64,000 bases of DNA, taken from positions 62,001-126,000 of the forward strand of contig NZ_CAKKLP010000008.1 in NCBI RefSeq assembly GCF_918698085.1, given 5' to 3'. Shown in pieces: positions 16,901-25,527 of this stretch. Position numbers and translations under genes: made by a program. How positions within the stretch are numbered: position 1 is the stretch's first letter; every line of letters starts with the position of its first letter. The notes beneath the pieces are model-generated. The model ran no database searches and had not been told where the DNA came from. It saw only the letters and a list, made by a program, of their open reading frames with translations. This DNA is from Chryseobacterium sp. Bi04. Lineage in GTDB: Bacteria > Bacteroidota > Bacteroidia > Flavobacteriales > Weeksellaceae.

Positions 16901-16926
16901 CATCTGCCCCGGCAGGTGTTTTTTTA
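16901..16926 (+). terminator. Intrinsic terminator after peptide 4
   Basis: CATCTGCC at 16901-16908 pairs with GGCAGGTG at 16911-16918 (one G-T), followed by eight Ts. Confidence 0.85.
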
Positions 16927-17144
16927 TGAAAGCTCTATTTTAACAAGATTCCAACACCTCTATTTTAAATAAATAATCTTGATGATAACTATTTCAGGAA
17001 CAGTTAGAATAATAATAAACGAGATACGAAAAAACTATTGTAAAAGTATATCTCCTGTCATGTTCTTTTTGTTCTTTCTTATGGCTTAAATTTTAATAAA
17101 TCCTTAATTTTCCCAGTTTATGGCTCAGTTTTAAAAATTTGAAT

Positions 17145-17152
17145 TATTTTTG
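17145..17152 (+). promoter_or_regulatory. -7 element of the mgtE promoter
   Basis: TATTTTTG fits TAnnTTTG. It lies inside the most upstream possible reading frame of mgtE, which argues that translation starts downstream of it (TTG at 17175). Confidence 0.5.
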
Positions 17153-17174
17153 CATATCCAAAAAAATTCACGTT

Positions 17175-18497
17175 TTGAACTCTAGATACCAACTTATTTT
17201 CAATCCCGCCGATATAGCCGAAACTCTCAGCGAACTTCCAGCTGACGAGAGGTTACTCGCGTTTTTGAAGGTTCCAAAGGAGTACAAAGCAGAGGTATTC
17301 TCCCATCTAGACCCTAATTTTCAAGAGGAAACCATCAGAAGTATTGGAAGTGATGAAGTTTCAGAAATCCTGAATGCGATGACTCCTGATGACAGGACTG
17401 CCCTTTTTGAGGACTTTCCGGATGAGCTTATCAAGTATTCTATCAATCACCTTAATCCGCAGGAAAGGAGAATTGCATTGAAGCTTCTGGGTTATAATTC
17501 TGATTCTATCGCCCGTCTGATGACCCCTTACTACATTCAAATCCGTAAGGAATGGACCGTAAAGCGATGTCTTCAGCAGATCAAAAAAGTGGGAAAAAAG
17601 GTAGAAACCATGAACTACCTGTATGTAGTGGATGAAAGAAACCGCCTGATAGATGACCTTGCTATCGGAACCCTCCTTCTTGCAGAAGAAGATACTTTGG
17701 TTTCTGATATTACAGATAATCATTTTGTAGCCATAATGACAACTATTTCGAAGGAAGACGCAGTCACTTACTTCGAGAAATATGACCGTGACACTCTTCC
17801 CATCATTACGGAAGCCGGCGTATTGGTTGGTATTGTAACGATTGATGATATTCTTGACCAAATTGAGCAGCAAAATACAGAGGATATCCAGAAATTTGGG
17901 GGATTGGATGCATTAGATCTTCCCTACATCCAGACTTCATGGACAGAAATGATCAAGAAAAGAGCTACATGGCTGATTATTCTTTTCGTTTCAGAAATGT
18001 TAACAGCTTCAGCAATGGGATATTTTGATAAAGAAATTGAAAAGGCTGTTGTTCTTGCCTTATTTGTTCCGTTGATTATCTCCAGTGGTGGAAACTCCGG
18101 ATCTCAGGCTGCTACCCTGATTATCCGTGCTATGGCACTTCAGGAAATTGGGTTGAAAGACTGGTGGTATGTCATGAAAAAGGAAATTATTTCCGGGATT
18201 TGCCTGGGGCTGATTCTGGGGGGTATCGGTTTTGTAAGGATTATGCTTTGGCAGAAACTTGGGCTTTTCAACTATGGTGAATATTGGGCCTATGTAGGAT
18301 TAAGTGTATCTGTTTCTCTAATCGCCATTGTATTATGGGGAACTTTATCCGGTTCTATGATTCCATTTGTCTTAAAAAAGTTAAACCTGGACCCTGCAAC
18401 TTCCTCCGCTCCTTTTGTAGCAACATTGGTAGATGTTACGGGGCTTATCATTTATTTTACTGTAGCAGGGCTTTTCTTAACCGGAAAACTTTTGTAA
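17175..18497 (+). CDS. mgtE: Magnesium transporter MgtE
   Basis: About 440 residues. An N-terminal MgtE helical domain ([18 protein letters not shown]..., to about residue 120) is followed by two CBS modules (about 125-245, with [21 protein letters not shown]) and five membrane segments (about 280-440), including [24 protein letters not shown] as SGGNSGSQ, the pore signature. Cytosolic Mg2+ binding to the N and CBS domains gates the channel. The start is placed at TTG 17175 because an upstream TTG (17139) would overlap the -7 promoter element and family members begin just before NPADIAE. Confidence 0.92.
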   Translation: MNSRYQLIFNPADIAETLSELPADERLLAFLKVPKEYKAEVFSHLDPNFQEETIRSIGSDEVSEILNAMTPDDRTALFEDFPDELIKYSINHLNPQERRIALKLLGYNSDSIARLMTPYYIQIRKEWTVKRCLQQIKKVGKKVETMNYLYVVDERNRLIDDLAIGTLLLAEEDTLVSDITDNHFVAIMTTISKEDAVTYFEKYDRDTLPIITEAGVLVGIVTIDDILDQIEQQNTEDIQKFGGLDALDLPYIQTSWTEMIKKRATWLIILFVSEMLTASAMGYFDKEIEKAVVLALFVPLIISSGGNSGSQAATLIIRAMALQEIGLKDWWYVMKKEIISGICLGLILGGIGFVRIMLWQKLGLFNYGEYWAYVGLSVSVSLIAIVLWGTLSGSMIPFVLKKLNLDPATSSAPFVATLVDVTGLIIYFTVAGLFLTGKLL

Positions 18498-18523
18498 TTT
18501 TAGGCATCATCTAACATGCCCAT

Positions 18524-19261
18524 ATGAAAATTGTTTCTCTCGTACCCTCTATTACGGAGGCTTTATTTGACTTAGGACTCACTGAAAATGAAATTATCGG
18601 AAGGACAAAATTCTGCATTCATCCTCAGGATAAAGTAAAAAACGTATCGATAATTGGTGGCACCAAAAACATCAATATTGATAAAATAAAAGCTTTGCAG
18701 CCGGATCTTATCCTTGCCAACAAAGAGGAAAACATCAAAGAACAGGTGGAAGCTTTAATGAATGATTTCAAAGTAATCGTAACCCATGTTGAAACTATTG
18801 AAGACAATTACTACCTCCTGAAAAATCTTGGAAAAATCCTGAATAAAGAAGAAAGAGCGCAGCTTTTTAATCTTAAGATCTATGAAATCCTCAATCAGTC
18901 AAAGCTTGAAAATACTGTAAAAGCAGCTTATCTCATCTGGAAAAATCCTTATATGACCGTTGGTTCTGATACTTTTATTCATAAAATTCTATCAGAAATA
19001 GGTTTTGAAAATATTTTCAAAGATAAAACCCGGTATCCTGAGATTACAGCCGAAGATCTTGCTGAAGCTGATGTCATCATGCTTTCTTCCGAGCCATTTC
19101 CGTTTAAAGAAAAGCATATTGAGGAATTAAAAATAATTTATCCGGATAAAAAGATAATGATTGTTGATGGTGAAGCATTTTCATGGTATGGTACTCATAT
19201 TGCAAAGTGCGAAAATTACTTTAAAGAGCTTCTGGCAGAGATACACCTGATGCAAATCTGA
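18524..19261 (+). CDS. Helical-backbone metal receptor / BtuF-like protein
   Basis: A 245-residue protein with the BtuF/TroA-like fold: IVSLVPSITEALFDLGL at the start, IIGRTKFCIHP, LQPDLILANKEEN, and late DGEAFSWYGTHIAK. Classical members bind vitamin B12 or metal chelates in the periplasm for ABC import. This protein has no signal peptide, like the stand-alone cytoplasmic group widespread in Bacteroidota. No ABC partner is nearby. It follows mgtE by 26 bases and may be co-transcribed. Confidence 0.8.
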   Translation: MKIVSLVPSITEALFDLGLTENEIIGRTKFCIHPQDKVKNVSIIGGTKNINIDKIKALQPDLILANKEENIKEQVEALMNDFKVIVTHVETIEDNYYLLKNLGKILNKEERAQLFNLKIYEILNQSKLENTVKAAYLIWKNPYMTVGSDTFIHKILSEIGFENIFKDKTRYPEITAEDLAEADVIMLSSEPFPFKEKHIEELKIIYPDKKIMIVDGEAFSWYGTHIAKCENYFKELLAEIHLMQI

Positions 19262-20200
19262 TTTTTTTTACCACAAATCGAAGATTCGTCGCCAAAAGGC
19301 ACAAAATTTTTAAACACTTAAGCTTATTTTAAGTGACAAGCGTTATGTACAAGAAGTACACTTAAGCTTTTCAAAGTCTATAATTTTTATATCAGAAATT
19401 GAAGTATCAAAATGTATTCTAAAGTTATTCAGCAGCATGTTTGTCATTCCGTAGGAATCTCTACATCGTATTTTTCTTTACATCATTTAGATTCCTGCGG
19501 AATGACAAAGATTACGCCTTAACCACAAAAGCTTTAAACACTTAAGCTTATTTTAAGTGACAAGCGTTATGTACAAGAAGTACACTTAAGTTTTTCAAAA
19601 TCTATAATTTTTATATCAGAAATTGAAGTATCAAAATGTATCCTAAAGTTATTCAGCAGCATGTTTGTCCGTAGGAATCTCTACATCGTATTTTTCTTTA
19701 CATCATTTAGATTCCTGCGGAATGACAAAGATTACGCCTTAACCACAAAAGCTTTAAACACTTAAGCTTATTTTAAGTGACAAGCGTTATGTACAAGAAG
19801 TACACTTAAGCTTTTCAAAGTCTATAATTTTTATATCAGAAATTGAAGTATCAAAATGTATTCTAAAGTTATTCAGCAACATGTTTGTCCGTAGGAATCT
19901 CTACATCGTATTTTTCTTTACATCATTTAGATTCCTGCGGAATGACAAAGATTACGCCTCAACCACAAAAGCTTTAAACACTTAAGCTTATTTTAAGTGA
20001 CAATCGTTATGTACAATAAGTACACTTAAGTTTTTCAAAATCTGCGATTTTCATCGATATCACGTTGTATATTACAATAGAAGAGATAACATTCCCTTCC
20101 CGGGAAGGGTGGCGAAAATTCAAAGAATTTTTGACGGGGTGGTTAAAACTACAATCATAAAATTAATTAAAAGAGTTATTCAACATCCTGTCTGTCATTC
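19262..20200. repeat. Composite intergenic repeat array B
   Basis: A 220-224 bp unit recurs in tandem; the landmark AGCTTATTTTAAGTGACAA falls at 19321, 19545, 19765 and 19985. Each full unit holds the inverted pair GTCATTCCGTAGGAATCT / AGATTCCTGCGGAATGAC about 30 bases apart; in units 2 and 3 four bases of the left arm are deleted, explaining the 4-bp shorter period. A block at about 20090-20160 (GGCGAAAATTCAAAGAATTT) matches array A in inverse orientation. No gene is visible; 20201-20253 is plain AT-rich DNA. Confidence 0.88.
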
Positions 20201-20253
20201 CGTGAGTCCTCCCACTATAAACCCTTAAAATTAATTCATTCTGTCACAAAAAA

Positions 20254-20277
20254 ACTCCAACTATAAAAAGCTGGAGT
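20254..20277 (-). terminator. Intrinsic terminator of the fRMsr gene
   Basis: ACTCCA (20254-20259) pairs with TGGAGT (20272-20277); on the minus strand a run of Ts (the A-run at 20247-20253) follows. Confidence 0.8.
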
Positions 20278-20305
20278 CTGTATTTTAGTATGAATTGATT
20301 TTCAA

Positions 20306-20755
20306 TTACAAAATCTTGGAAACTTCATGACAAAGCCACTCTAATAATTCGCGGTCTTCAGCAGTGAAAGGATCAATTGTATGGGAATCAATATCAATCT
20401 GACCAACGTTTTTTCCGTCTTTAAATATAGGAACAACAATTTCTGCTTTGGTATCGATTGAACAGCTTAAATAATTGCTTTCTTCCTGAACATCAGGAAC
20501 TACAAATGTTTCATTGGAAAGTGCTACCTGACCGCAAATTCCTTTTCCATAAGGAATAATGGTATGATCTGTAGGAGCTCCCACATAAGGGCCTAAAATA
20601 AGCTCGTCTTTATCTCCATTTTTAAAATAGAACCCTGTCCAGTTAAAATAAGAGATCTCCTGATCCAACAGGTGACAAACTTTCTGAAGCTTTTCTTCTG
20701 TATTATGTTTAGGACTTTCAAGAATTGAGGAAAGTCTTTTCTTTAGTTCTGACAT
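20306..20755 (-). CDS. Free methionine-(R)-sulfoxide reductase (GAF domain)
   Basis: A 149-residue single-GAF protein. It carries the conserved cysteines of fRMsr: GKGICGQ, YLSCSIDTKAEIVVPI and the ending IDIDSH. The family reduces free methionine-R-sulfoxide in the cytoplasm using thioredoxin, an oxidative-stress repair role. The length (about 150) fits. It follows the conserved unknown gene by 11 bases on the same strand and likely shares its transcript. Confidence 0.85.
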   Translation of the reverse strand: MSELKKRLSSILESPKHNTEEKLQKVCHLLDQEISYFNWTGFYFKNGDKDELILGPYVGAPTDHTIIPYGKGICGQVALSNETFVVPDVQEESNYLSCSIDTKAEIVVPIFKDGKNVGQIDIDSHTIDPFTAEDRELLEWLCHEVSKIL

Positions 20756-20766
20756 TTTATTTATTT

Positions 20767-22194
20767 TTAAGAGAATTGTTTTAAGGAAAGTTCTTCTTTA
20801 TAACCAAACATTCCACGTTCTTTAATCATTTCTGCTACGCCCTCCGGAACCTGAGTTTCCCAACCTTTAACACAGCATGCTATTTTTCTTAATATTTCTC
20901 TCGAATAGATTTCCAAAAACTCAGGATTATAGTTGGTAATATCTACAATACGGTTGTTATGTTTGAAATATTTATAGAGTTCTTTAAGGTTTTCTTCAAC
21001 TTTAAGGTTGGAAGAATCCAGCAGCTGATGGGTTTCAGGGTCTTTATATGGATACAGGTACACTCTCATTCCGTTTCGGAAGAACTTCCCGAACGCTTCA
21101 AGAATTCCTCCTGAAAGATTTTTATAGTATTTCTCATCAAACACCATTAATAAGTTATTTACTCCCATTGCTACACCAATATCTCCACTCGTATAGGATG
21201 CAAAATAATCAATAAGTCTGTAATATTCAGAGAAGTTTGAGATGATAACAGTATATCCTAATTTACCAAGAATATCTACTCTATCCAGAAAATCCCTTTC
21301 ATCAATATCTCCGTCTGCCCTAAGGTTTGAAATGGTAATCTCGATAAGTACTTCGGTTTCTTCATGGGTACAGATGGCGTCTTTGAAAAACATATCCATC
21401 CCATTCTGAAGCATATCTATATTCACTTTGGTAACCGGTCTGAAACTTCCTCTTACTGCAAAAATATTTTTCTTGTATAATACATCTGCCGGAAGCATAT
21501 TGTTTCCCTGAGAATTGAAGATTACAGCATCAGTCATTCCGTTTTTCACTAACTGTAATGACATAAGCCTATTGTCTACATAGGCAAAAGCCGGCCCACT
21601 GAAGTCAATCATATCGATTTCCAGGTTATCTTTTGCTACATCGTCGTATAGAGACTCTACCAATGTTCTTGGATTGTCAAAGTAATTAAAAGCCCCGAAA
21701 ATAAGGTTTACCCCAAGATTCCCTAAAGTTTCCTGCTGTAAGGTAGCATCATTTTCGTTAAATTTTACGTGAATAACAATTTCATTATAATCCTCATTTT
21801 CTTTGGTTTGAAAACGAATTCCGACCCAGCCATGGCCTTTTACTGTTTTGTCAAAATTAATGGTGGTTACGGTATTCGCGTAAGAGAAAAATTTTCTATC
21901 AGGATTATTATCACGTGAAATTCTTTCTTCAATTAATGCTACTTCATATCGAAGCATTTTTCGAAGTCTGTTTTGGGTAACGTACCTGTTTTTTACCTCT
22001 TTACCATAGATCGCATCACTAAATTCTTTGTCATAAGCGGACATTGCCTTAGCAATCGTACCGGAAGCTCCTCCTGCTCTAAAAAAGTGCCGAACAGTCT
22101 CCTGCCCTGCTCCAATTTCTGCGAAAGTACCATAAATAGTAGGATCTAGATTAATTGTTAATGCTTTTTGTTTAGGAGTTAGTTTCTGATACAT
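20767..22194 (-). CDS. Conserved Bacteroidota protein of unknown function
   Basis: A 475-residue protein lacking a signal peptide or membrane segments. Features include an N-terminal ALTINLDPTIYGTFAEIGAGQETVRHFFRAGGASGTIAK stretch (Gly-rich, residues 13-50), a mixed alpha/beta middle and a C-terminal CCVKGWETQVPEGV. I recall such proteins as strongly conserved across Bacteroidota and often given unreliable names (for example TonB receptor or nicotinate-nucleotide adenylyltransferase), but nothing in the sequence supports those. It is divergent from the MBL hydrolase gene and upstream of the fRMsr gene. Confidence 0.75.
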   Translation of the reverse strand: MYQKLTPKQKALTINLDPTIYGTFAEIGAGQETVRHFFRAGGASGTIAKAMSAYDKEFSDAIYGKEVKNRYVTQNRLRKMLRYEVALIEERISRDNNPDRKFFSYANTVTTINFDKTVKGHGWVGIRFQTKENEDYNEIVIHVKFNENDATLQQETLGNLGVNLIFGAFNYFDNPRTLVESLYDDVAKDNLEIDMIDFSGPAFAYVDNRLMSLQLVKNGMTDAVIFNSQGNNMLPADVLYKKNIFAVRGSFRPVTKVNIDMLQNGMDMFFKDAICTHEETEVLIEITISNLRADGDIDERDFLDRVDILGKLGYTVIISNFSEYYRLIDYFASYTSGDIGVAMGVNNLLMVFDEKYYKNLSGGILEAFGKFFRNGMRVYLYPYKDPETHQLLDSSNLKVEENLKELYKYFKHNNRIVDITNYNPEFLEIYSREILRKIACCVKGWETQVPEGVAEMIKERGMFGYKEELSLKQFS

Positions 22195-22248
22195 TAGGAC
22201 GTGAAATTTTTTGTAAATTTACCAAAATTAAACCAACCTCAAAACAAA

Positions 22249-23016
22249 ATGAAGTTGAAATTTTTAGGAACCGGTACTTCCCAAGGTGTGCCCGTTATAG
22301 GATGTACATGTGAAGTGTGTACTTCCAAAAATCCCAAAGACCAACGTTTTCGCTCTTCAGTAATGGTTACTACGGAGGAAAATAAAAAAATACTGATCGA
22401 TTGCGGCCCGGATTTCAGGCAGCAAATGCTTATTAATCATGAGCATAACGTAGATATAGCACTGATTACCCATGAACATAATGATCATGTCATCGGGCTT
22501 GATGATATGCGTCCGTTGATTTTTAAAAGTGGAAAAGATGTTCCCCTTTATTGCTATCAGAGGGTGGCTCATGAAATAAGAAACCGTTTTCCTTATGCCT
22601 TCAGTGATGTAAGGTATCCGGGTGCTCCTGCTTTTGAGCTTCATGAGATTGAAAATAAGCCGTTCCGGGTGCTGGATACGGAAATTACGCCTGTTGAGGT
22701 CATTCATTATAAAATTACCGTATTTGGGTATAAGTTTAAAAACCTTGCGTACATTACGGATGCCGGTTTTATTTCAGACACGGAAAAGGAAAAACTGAAG
22801 AACTTAGATGTTTTGATTTTAAACTGTATCAGAAAATTTGATCCTCATCCTGCTCACTTTATCCTTCCGGATGTTATCAGGCTGTTTGAAGAGCTCAAAC
22901 CTAAAAAATTATTTCTTACTCACATCAGTCACCACCTGGGACTGCATGATGTTGAAGATAAGCAGCTTCCACCCGGAATCCACCTTGCCTACGATGGTTT
23001 GGAGATTAATTTTTAA
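22249..23016 (+). CDS. MBL-fold metallo-hydrolase (PhnP-like)
   Basis: A 255-residue protein. LKFLGTGTSQGVPVIGC with the CTCEVCTSKNPKDQR cysteine motif near the N-terminus and HEHNDHVIGLDD as the metal-binding HxHxDH are typical of the PhnP/YcbX-like cyclic phosphodiesterase branch; a late FLTHISHHLG supplies another metal ligand. It probably hydrolyses a phosphodiester in the cytoplasm; the substrate is unknown. The ATG at 22249 is preferred over an upstream GTG (22201), since family members begin with MKLKFLGTGTS. Confidence 0.88.
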   Translation: MKLKFLGTGTSQGVPVIGCTCEVCTSKNPKDQRFRSSVMVTTEENKKILIDCGPDFRQQMLINHEHNVDIALITHEHNDHVIGLDDMRPLIFKSGKDVPLYCYQRVAHEIRNRFPYAFSDVRYPGAPAFELHEIENKPFRVLDTEITPVEVIHYKITVFGYKFKNLAYITDAGFISDTEKEKLKNLDVLILNCIRKFDPHPAHFILPDVIRLFEELKPKKLFLTHISHHLGLHDVEDKQLPPGIHLAYDGLEINF

Positions 23017-23036
23017 AAAAATATTCCAAAAAGCTT

Positions 23037-23065
23037 TTGAACATTAAAAAAAGTTTTTATATTTG
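23037..23065 (+). promoter_or_regulatory. Promoter of tRNA-Leu
   Basis: TTG at 23037-23039 and TATATTTG at 23058-23065, spacer 18 bp; the mature tRNA begins 18 bases later. Confidence 0.7.
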
Positions 23066-23083
23066 CACACCGATTTAAAACAA

Positions 23084-23165
23084 GCCCAGTTGGCGGAATT
23101 GGTAGACGCGCTAGACTCAAACTCTAGTATCGAAAGATGTACCAGTTCGATTCTGGTACTGGGTA
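23084..23165 (+). tRNA. tRNA-Leu (anticodon CAA)
   Basis: The acceptor arms GCCCAGT (23084-23090) and ACTGGGT (23158-23164) pair, with discriminator A at 23165. The anticodon stem CTAGA/TCTAG encloses the loop CTCAAAC, giving anticodon CAA for TTG codons. A variable arm of leucine type is present (TATCGAAAGATGT region), and the T-arm has GTTCGATTC. CCA is not encoded. Confidence 0.95.
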
Positions 23166-23166
23166 C

Positions 23167-23201
23167 AAAACCTCTGAAATCATTTGATTTTCAGAGGTTT
23201 T
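23167..23201 (+). terminator. Intrinsic terminator after tRNA-Leu
   Basis: AAAACCTCTGAAA and TTTCAGAGGTTTT form a 13-bp stem immediately after the tRNA 3' end, followed by a weak T-run. Confidence 0.8.
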
Positions 23202-23224
23202 AATTTTATAAGTTTTTATCAAAG

Positions 23225-23645
23225 CGTAAAAACGGCAACAATACTGATATTACGGATCAGGTGCAAAAGTTGAGGGATAGCATAAACTTACATCAATACA
23301 ACTTCTCTTTGACGCAAAGTTCTATTTTTATTATGCTTGATTTTAAGTGAGCCAAGAATAAATCGATTAGAAATCGATTTTGATGAAGCTAACTTTTTTA
23401 TATCGCTTATTCAGCGACAAAGTCGCCTTTCTTTGCTTTCTTAAAAATAGAACATCCCAATTATCATTCCTTTGCGTGAAATAAAAGGTTATTTCCATCC
23501 TATTTTCAAGTCAAATATAAAAATCACATATTTTATGCCTAGATTTCTGAATGTCATCCAAACAAGAGGTTTTAGATTTAACCCAATTTGCTTAGTCCCC
23601 AAGTTTATAAACCTGATCCGTTGTTATTGCGGCCGTTAAAATAAT
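23225..23645. repeat. Nested inverted-repeat block without genes
   Basis: ACCTGATCCG near 23611 is the inverse of CGGATCAGGT at 23253-23262, with further matching sequence outside each arm. Inside, ACGCAAAG-TTCTATTTTT at 23312-23329 is mirrored by AAAAATAGAAC (23443-23453) and TTTGCGTG (23471-23478). Smaller palindromes (AATCGATTAGAAATCGATT; GCGACAAAGTCGC) lie between. It looks like a mobile-element relic or a dispersed palindromic repeat. Most of the 622-bp gap to the next gene is explained by it; 23646-23788 shows nothing. Confidence 0.6.
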
Positions 23646-23788
23646 TAGCTTTTTATTCATATGATGGTTATTTTTTCAAACCAAAACAAAAATAACCATT
23701 TATAAACCAGTTATACAACTTTTATGTCACATCCTCATGAATTGTAATGCGTTTTTGTGCCAGAAGGATTACACCTGTCCTCTCTTTT

Positions 23789-24733
23789 CTATTTTGATGA
23801 TATGATGTTGGAAATATTGCCAGAGGTAAGCATCAGTTCTTTGAAATGAAATTTTTTATAGGAAATCTGCTTAATTTCATATCGGGTTTCTTTTCCCAAT
23901 CCTACCTGAAGTGAAGTTACTTTTTCGTCGTATCTATGATTATTGACGTCCATTCGAATGTCAGTATCAGTAATCAATCTGCTCTCCGAATTGGTATGTT
24001 TTGTATATTTAAAAATTCCTTTATTAGAAGAAATCAGTTTTTTTTCTATTTCCCGATCTCCTTCTACAGATTCTTTTAAAACATAGCTTGGTACTCCTGC
24101 ATTACAATACGAGAACTTTACATTCCATTTATCCAGATAATCACTTGCCTGGGTTCTGAAAGATTCCATATAAGCTTTTGTTATTTTGAAATCCTTATGC
24201 TTGTATTTTTCATATGATGAAATATATTTTAAATCTTCCAGTGCATACCCTGCTAAAAAATCTTCCAGGAAGTCAATCAGATCGGGGATGTTTAAATTAT
24301 CGCCAACACTTTTCTGTACATATTTATAGTAAGAATCATTCAAGTAAAAGACATCCTTATCTCCGATTAAAACTGTCTTTTCATTATTATTGAATGTAAT
24401 CTTAAGTTTTGTACTGTAGCTTCCGTTTTTATAAGTCAACAAAAGACTATTCTGATTTTTTGCCAAAGCACATATATTGGGTACTTTCTTTTCTGATACC
24501 GAAGAATCATTAAAATCATAGAAAGCAATACTATCATTTTTAGGGCTGGAGATATAAATAAGGTTATCAGTACTTATTTTATCCTTTTTGTCAATTCTTT
24601 TATCATCTACGTATTCTCCCTTATCAATAGTTTTATTAACAATATGAGTAACGGTATAGGATTTTGGTGTCTGCGCAAGAGCGGTTATATGAAACGCCAC
24701 CAGAATAAGTAATGTATGTATTAAATTTTTCAT
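23789..24733 (-). CDS. Exported protein of unknown function (T6SS island tail)
   Basis: A 314-residue protein with a clear signal peptide (cleavage likely after ALAQ near residue 21). The mature part is polar, lysine-rich and not recognised. Its first 48 residues and the overlap with the preceding gene (TAATG) are duplicated at 26036-26230, where the rest of the protein is missing. Position at the end of a run of effector and candidate immunity genes suggests a periplasmic immunity or orphan immunity protein (inference). Confidence 0.65.
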   Translation of the reverse strand: MKNLIHTLLILVAFHITALAQTPKSYTVTHIVNKTIDKGEYVDDKRIDKKDKISTDNLIYISSPKNDSIAFYDFNDSSVSEKKVPNICALAKNQNSLLLTYKNGSYSTKLKITFNNNEKTVLIGDKDVFYLNDSYYKYVQKSVGDNLNIPDLIDFLEDFLAGYALEDLKYISSYEKYKHKDFKITKAYMESFRTQASDYLDKWNVKFSYCNAGVPSYVLKESVEGDREIEKKLISSNKGIFKYTKHTNSESRLITDTDIRMDVNNHRYDEKVTSLQVGLGKETRYEIKQISYKKFHFKELMLTSGNISNIISSK

Positions 24734-24975
24734 TATTTTGTCCTGTCCAGTACATACGCTGGCACTTTTTTCAAGTCCTTCTTTTGAGACTTCATTAAAG
24801 AAAGGTATTCCTGATAATTAATACTTTCTTTTTCACCTGCTATCCAATAACTATCAGCTAAATTTAGATATGCCACTGTTCTATGAGGACATTTTTTAAT
24901 TATTTCATTTAATATAGTGATCGCAAATTGATTTCCGTTTTTAGTTTGAGCTAAATAATAAGCAAGATTATTATA
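24733..24975 (-). pseudogene. TPR-tail remnant after an in-frame stop
   Basis: In the same frame as the 24976-25443 gene but beyond its TAA, 80 codons encode NNLAYYLAQ ... VAYLNLADSYW ... SLMKSQKKDLKKVPAYVLDRTK, a close paralogue of the C-terminus of the 26227-27057 lipoprotein. The aligned parent has NITKINDLA where this copy has NID-stop-YNNLA, so a stop has replaced one codon. Its TAA overlaps the ATG of the next gene by one base, as in the intact paralogue. Confidence 0.8.
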
Positions 24976-25443
24976 TTAATCAATATTATCATTTTGTAAT
25001 GGTACTTCACGAAGCATGTTCTCAATATCAGACAAAGTAGAAGAAACTATAAAACCTGAAAGCTTTTTTTCATAAGATAATAATGAATATAAGCTTTCAA
25101 AGTAACTTTTTTTGACCAAATGGATATACACTTCATCGCATTCTTTAAAATGTGTATACTGGTTCATTGAATTGCCAGAGTTTTGAATAGAGATTGTGTC
25201 ATTTGAATACATAGCTGCTATATCATCACTAAAATCAAGATAGGTTACACGATCTTCTTTAGAGACTTTGACAGTTCCTTTATACTTTTTTATTTTTCCT
25301 ATATTAAAAATAAAACTGTTATCAATGGCTATTTTTAGATTGAGCTTACACTTAGCCTCTACTGATGAATACACACCAATAATATTTTGAGAATAGGCAA
25401 AGTGGGAAATGAAAAAAATTAAAAATATAAATGATCTAATCAT
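24976..25443 (-). CDS. Exported protein, probably truncated by an in-frame stop
   Basis: A 155-residue protein with a signal peptide (MIRSFIFLIFFISHFAYSQ). The mature region has a lipocalin-like or small beta-rich pattern (IIGVYSSVEAKCKLNLKIA...) and ends LQNDNID. The frame stays open past the TAA into a TPR-like tail, so the ancestral product would have been about 236 residues. It may be a candidate immunity protein that lost its tail, or one whose N-terminal domain is sufficient. Not recognised. Confidence 0.6.
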   Translation of the reverse strand: MIRSFIFLIFFISHFAYSQNIIGVYSSVEAKCKLNLKIAIDNSFIFNIGKIKKYKGTVKVSKEDRVTYLDFSDDIAAMYSNDTISIQNSGNSMNQYTHFKECDEVYIHLVKKSYFESLYSLLSYEKKLSGFIVSSTLSDIENMLREVPLQNDNID

Positions 25444-25527
25444 CCTGTTTATTAATTTTAGCTTTATTATTTGTACCCTTACTTGATATTTTTAACTCTG
25501 CCTATTTCATGTTACTTTTCATCCCTT

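Noticed and set aside
19262-20060. CRISPR array
   Set aside because: Period is 220 bp, units are continuous with palindromes and no variable spacers, and no cas genes are nearby.
23225-23645. Complete insertion sequence
   Set aside because: Inverted arms exist but there is no transposase frame between them.
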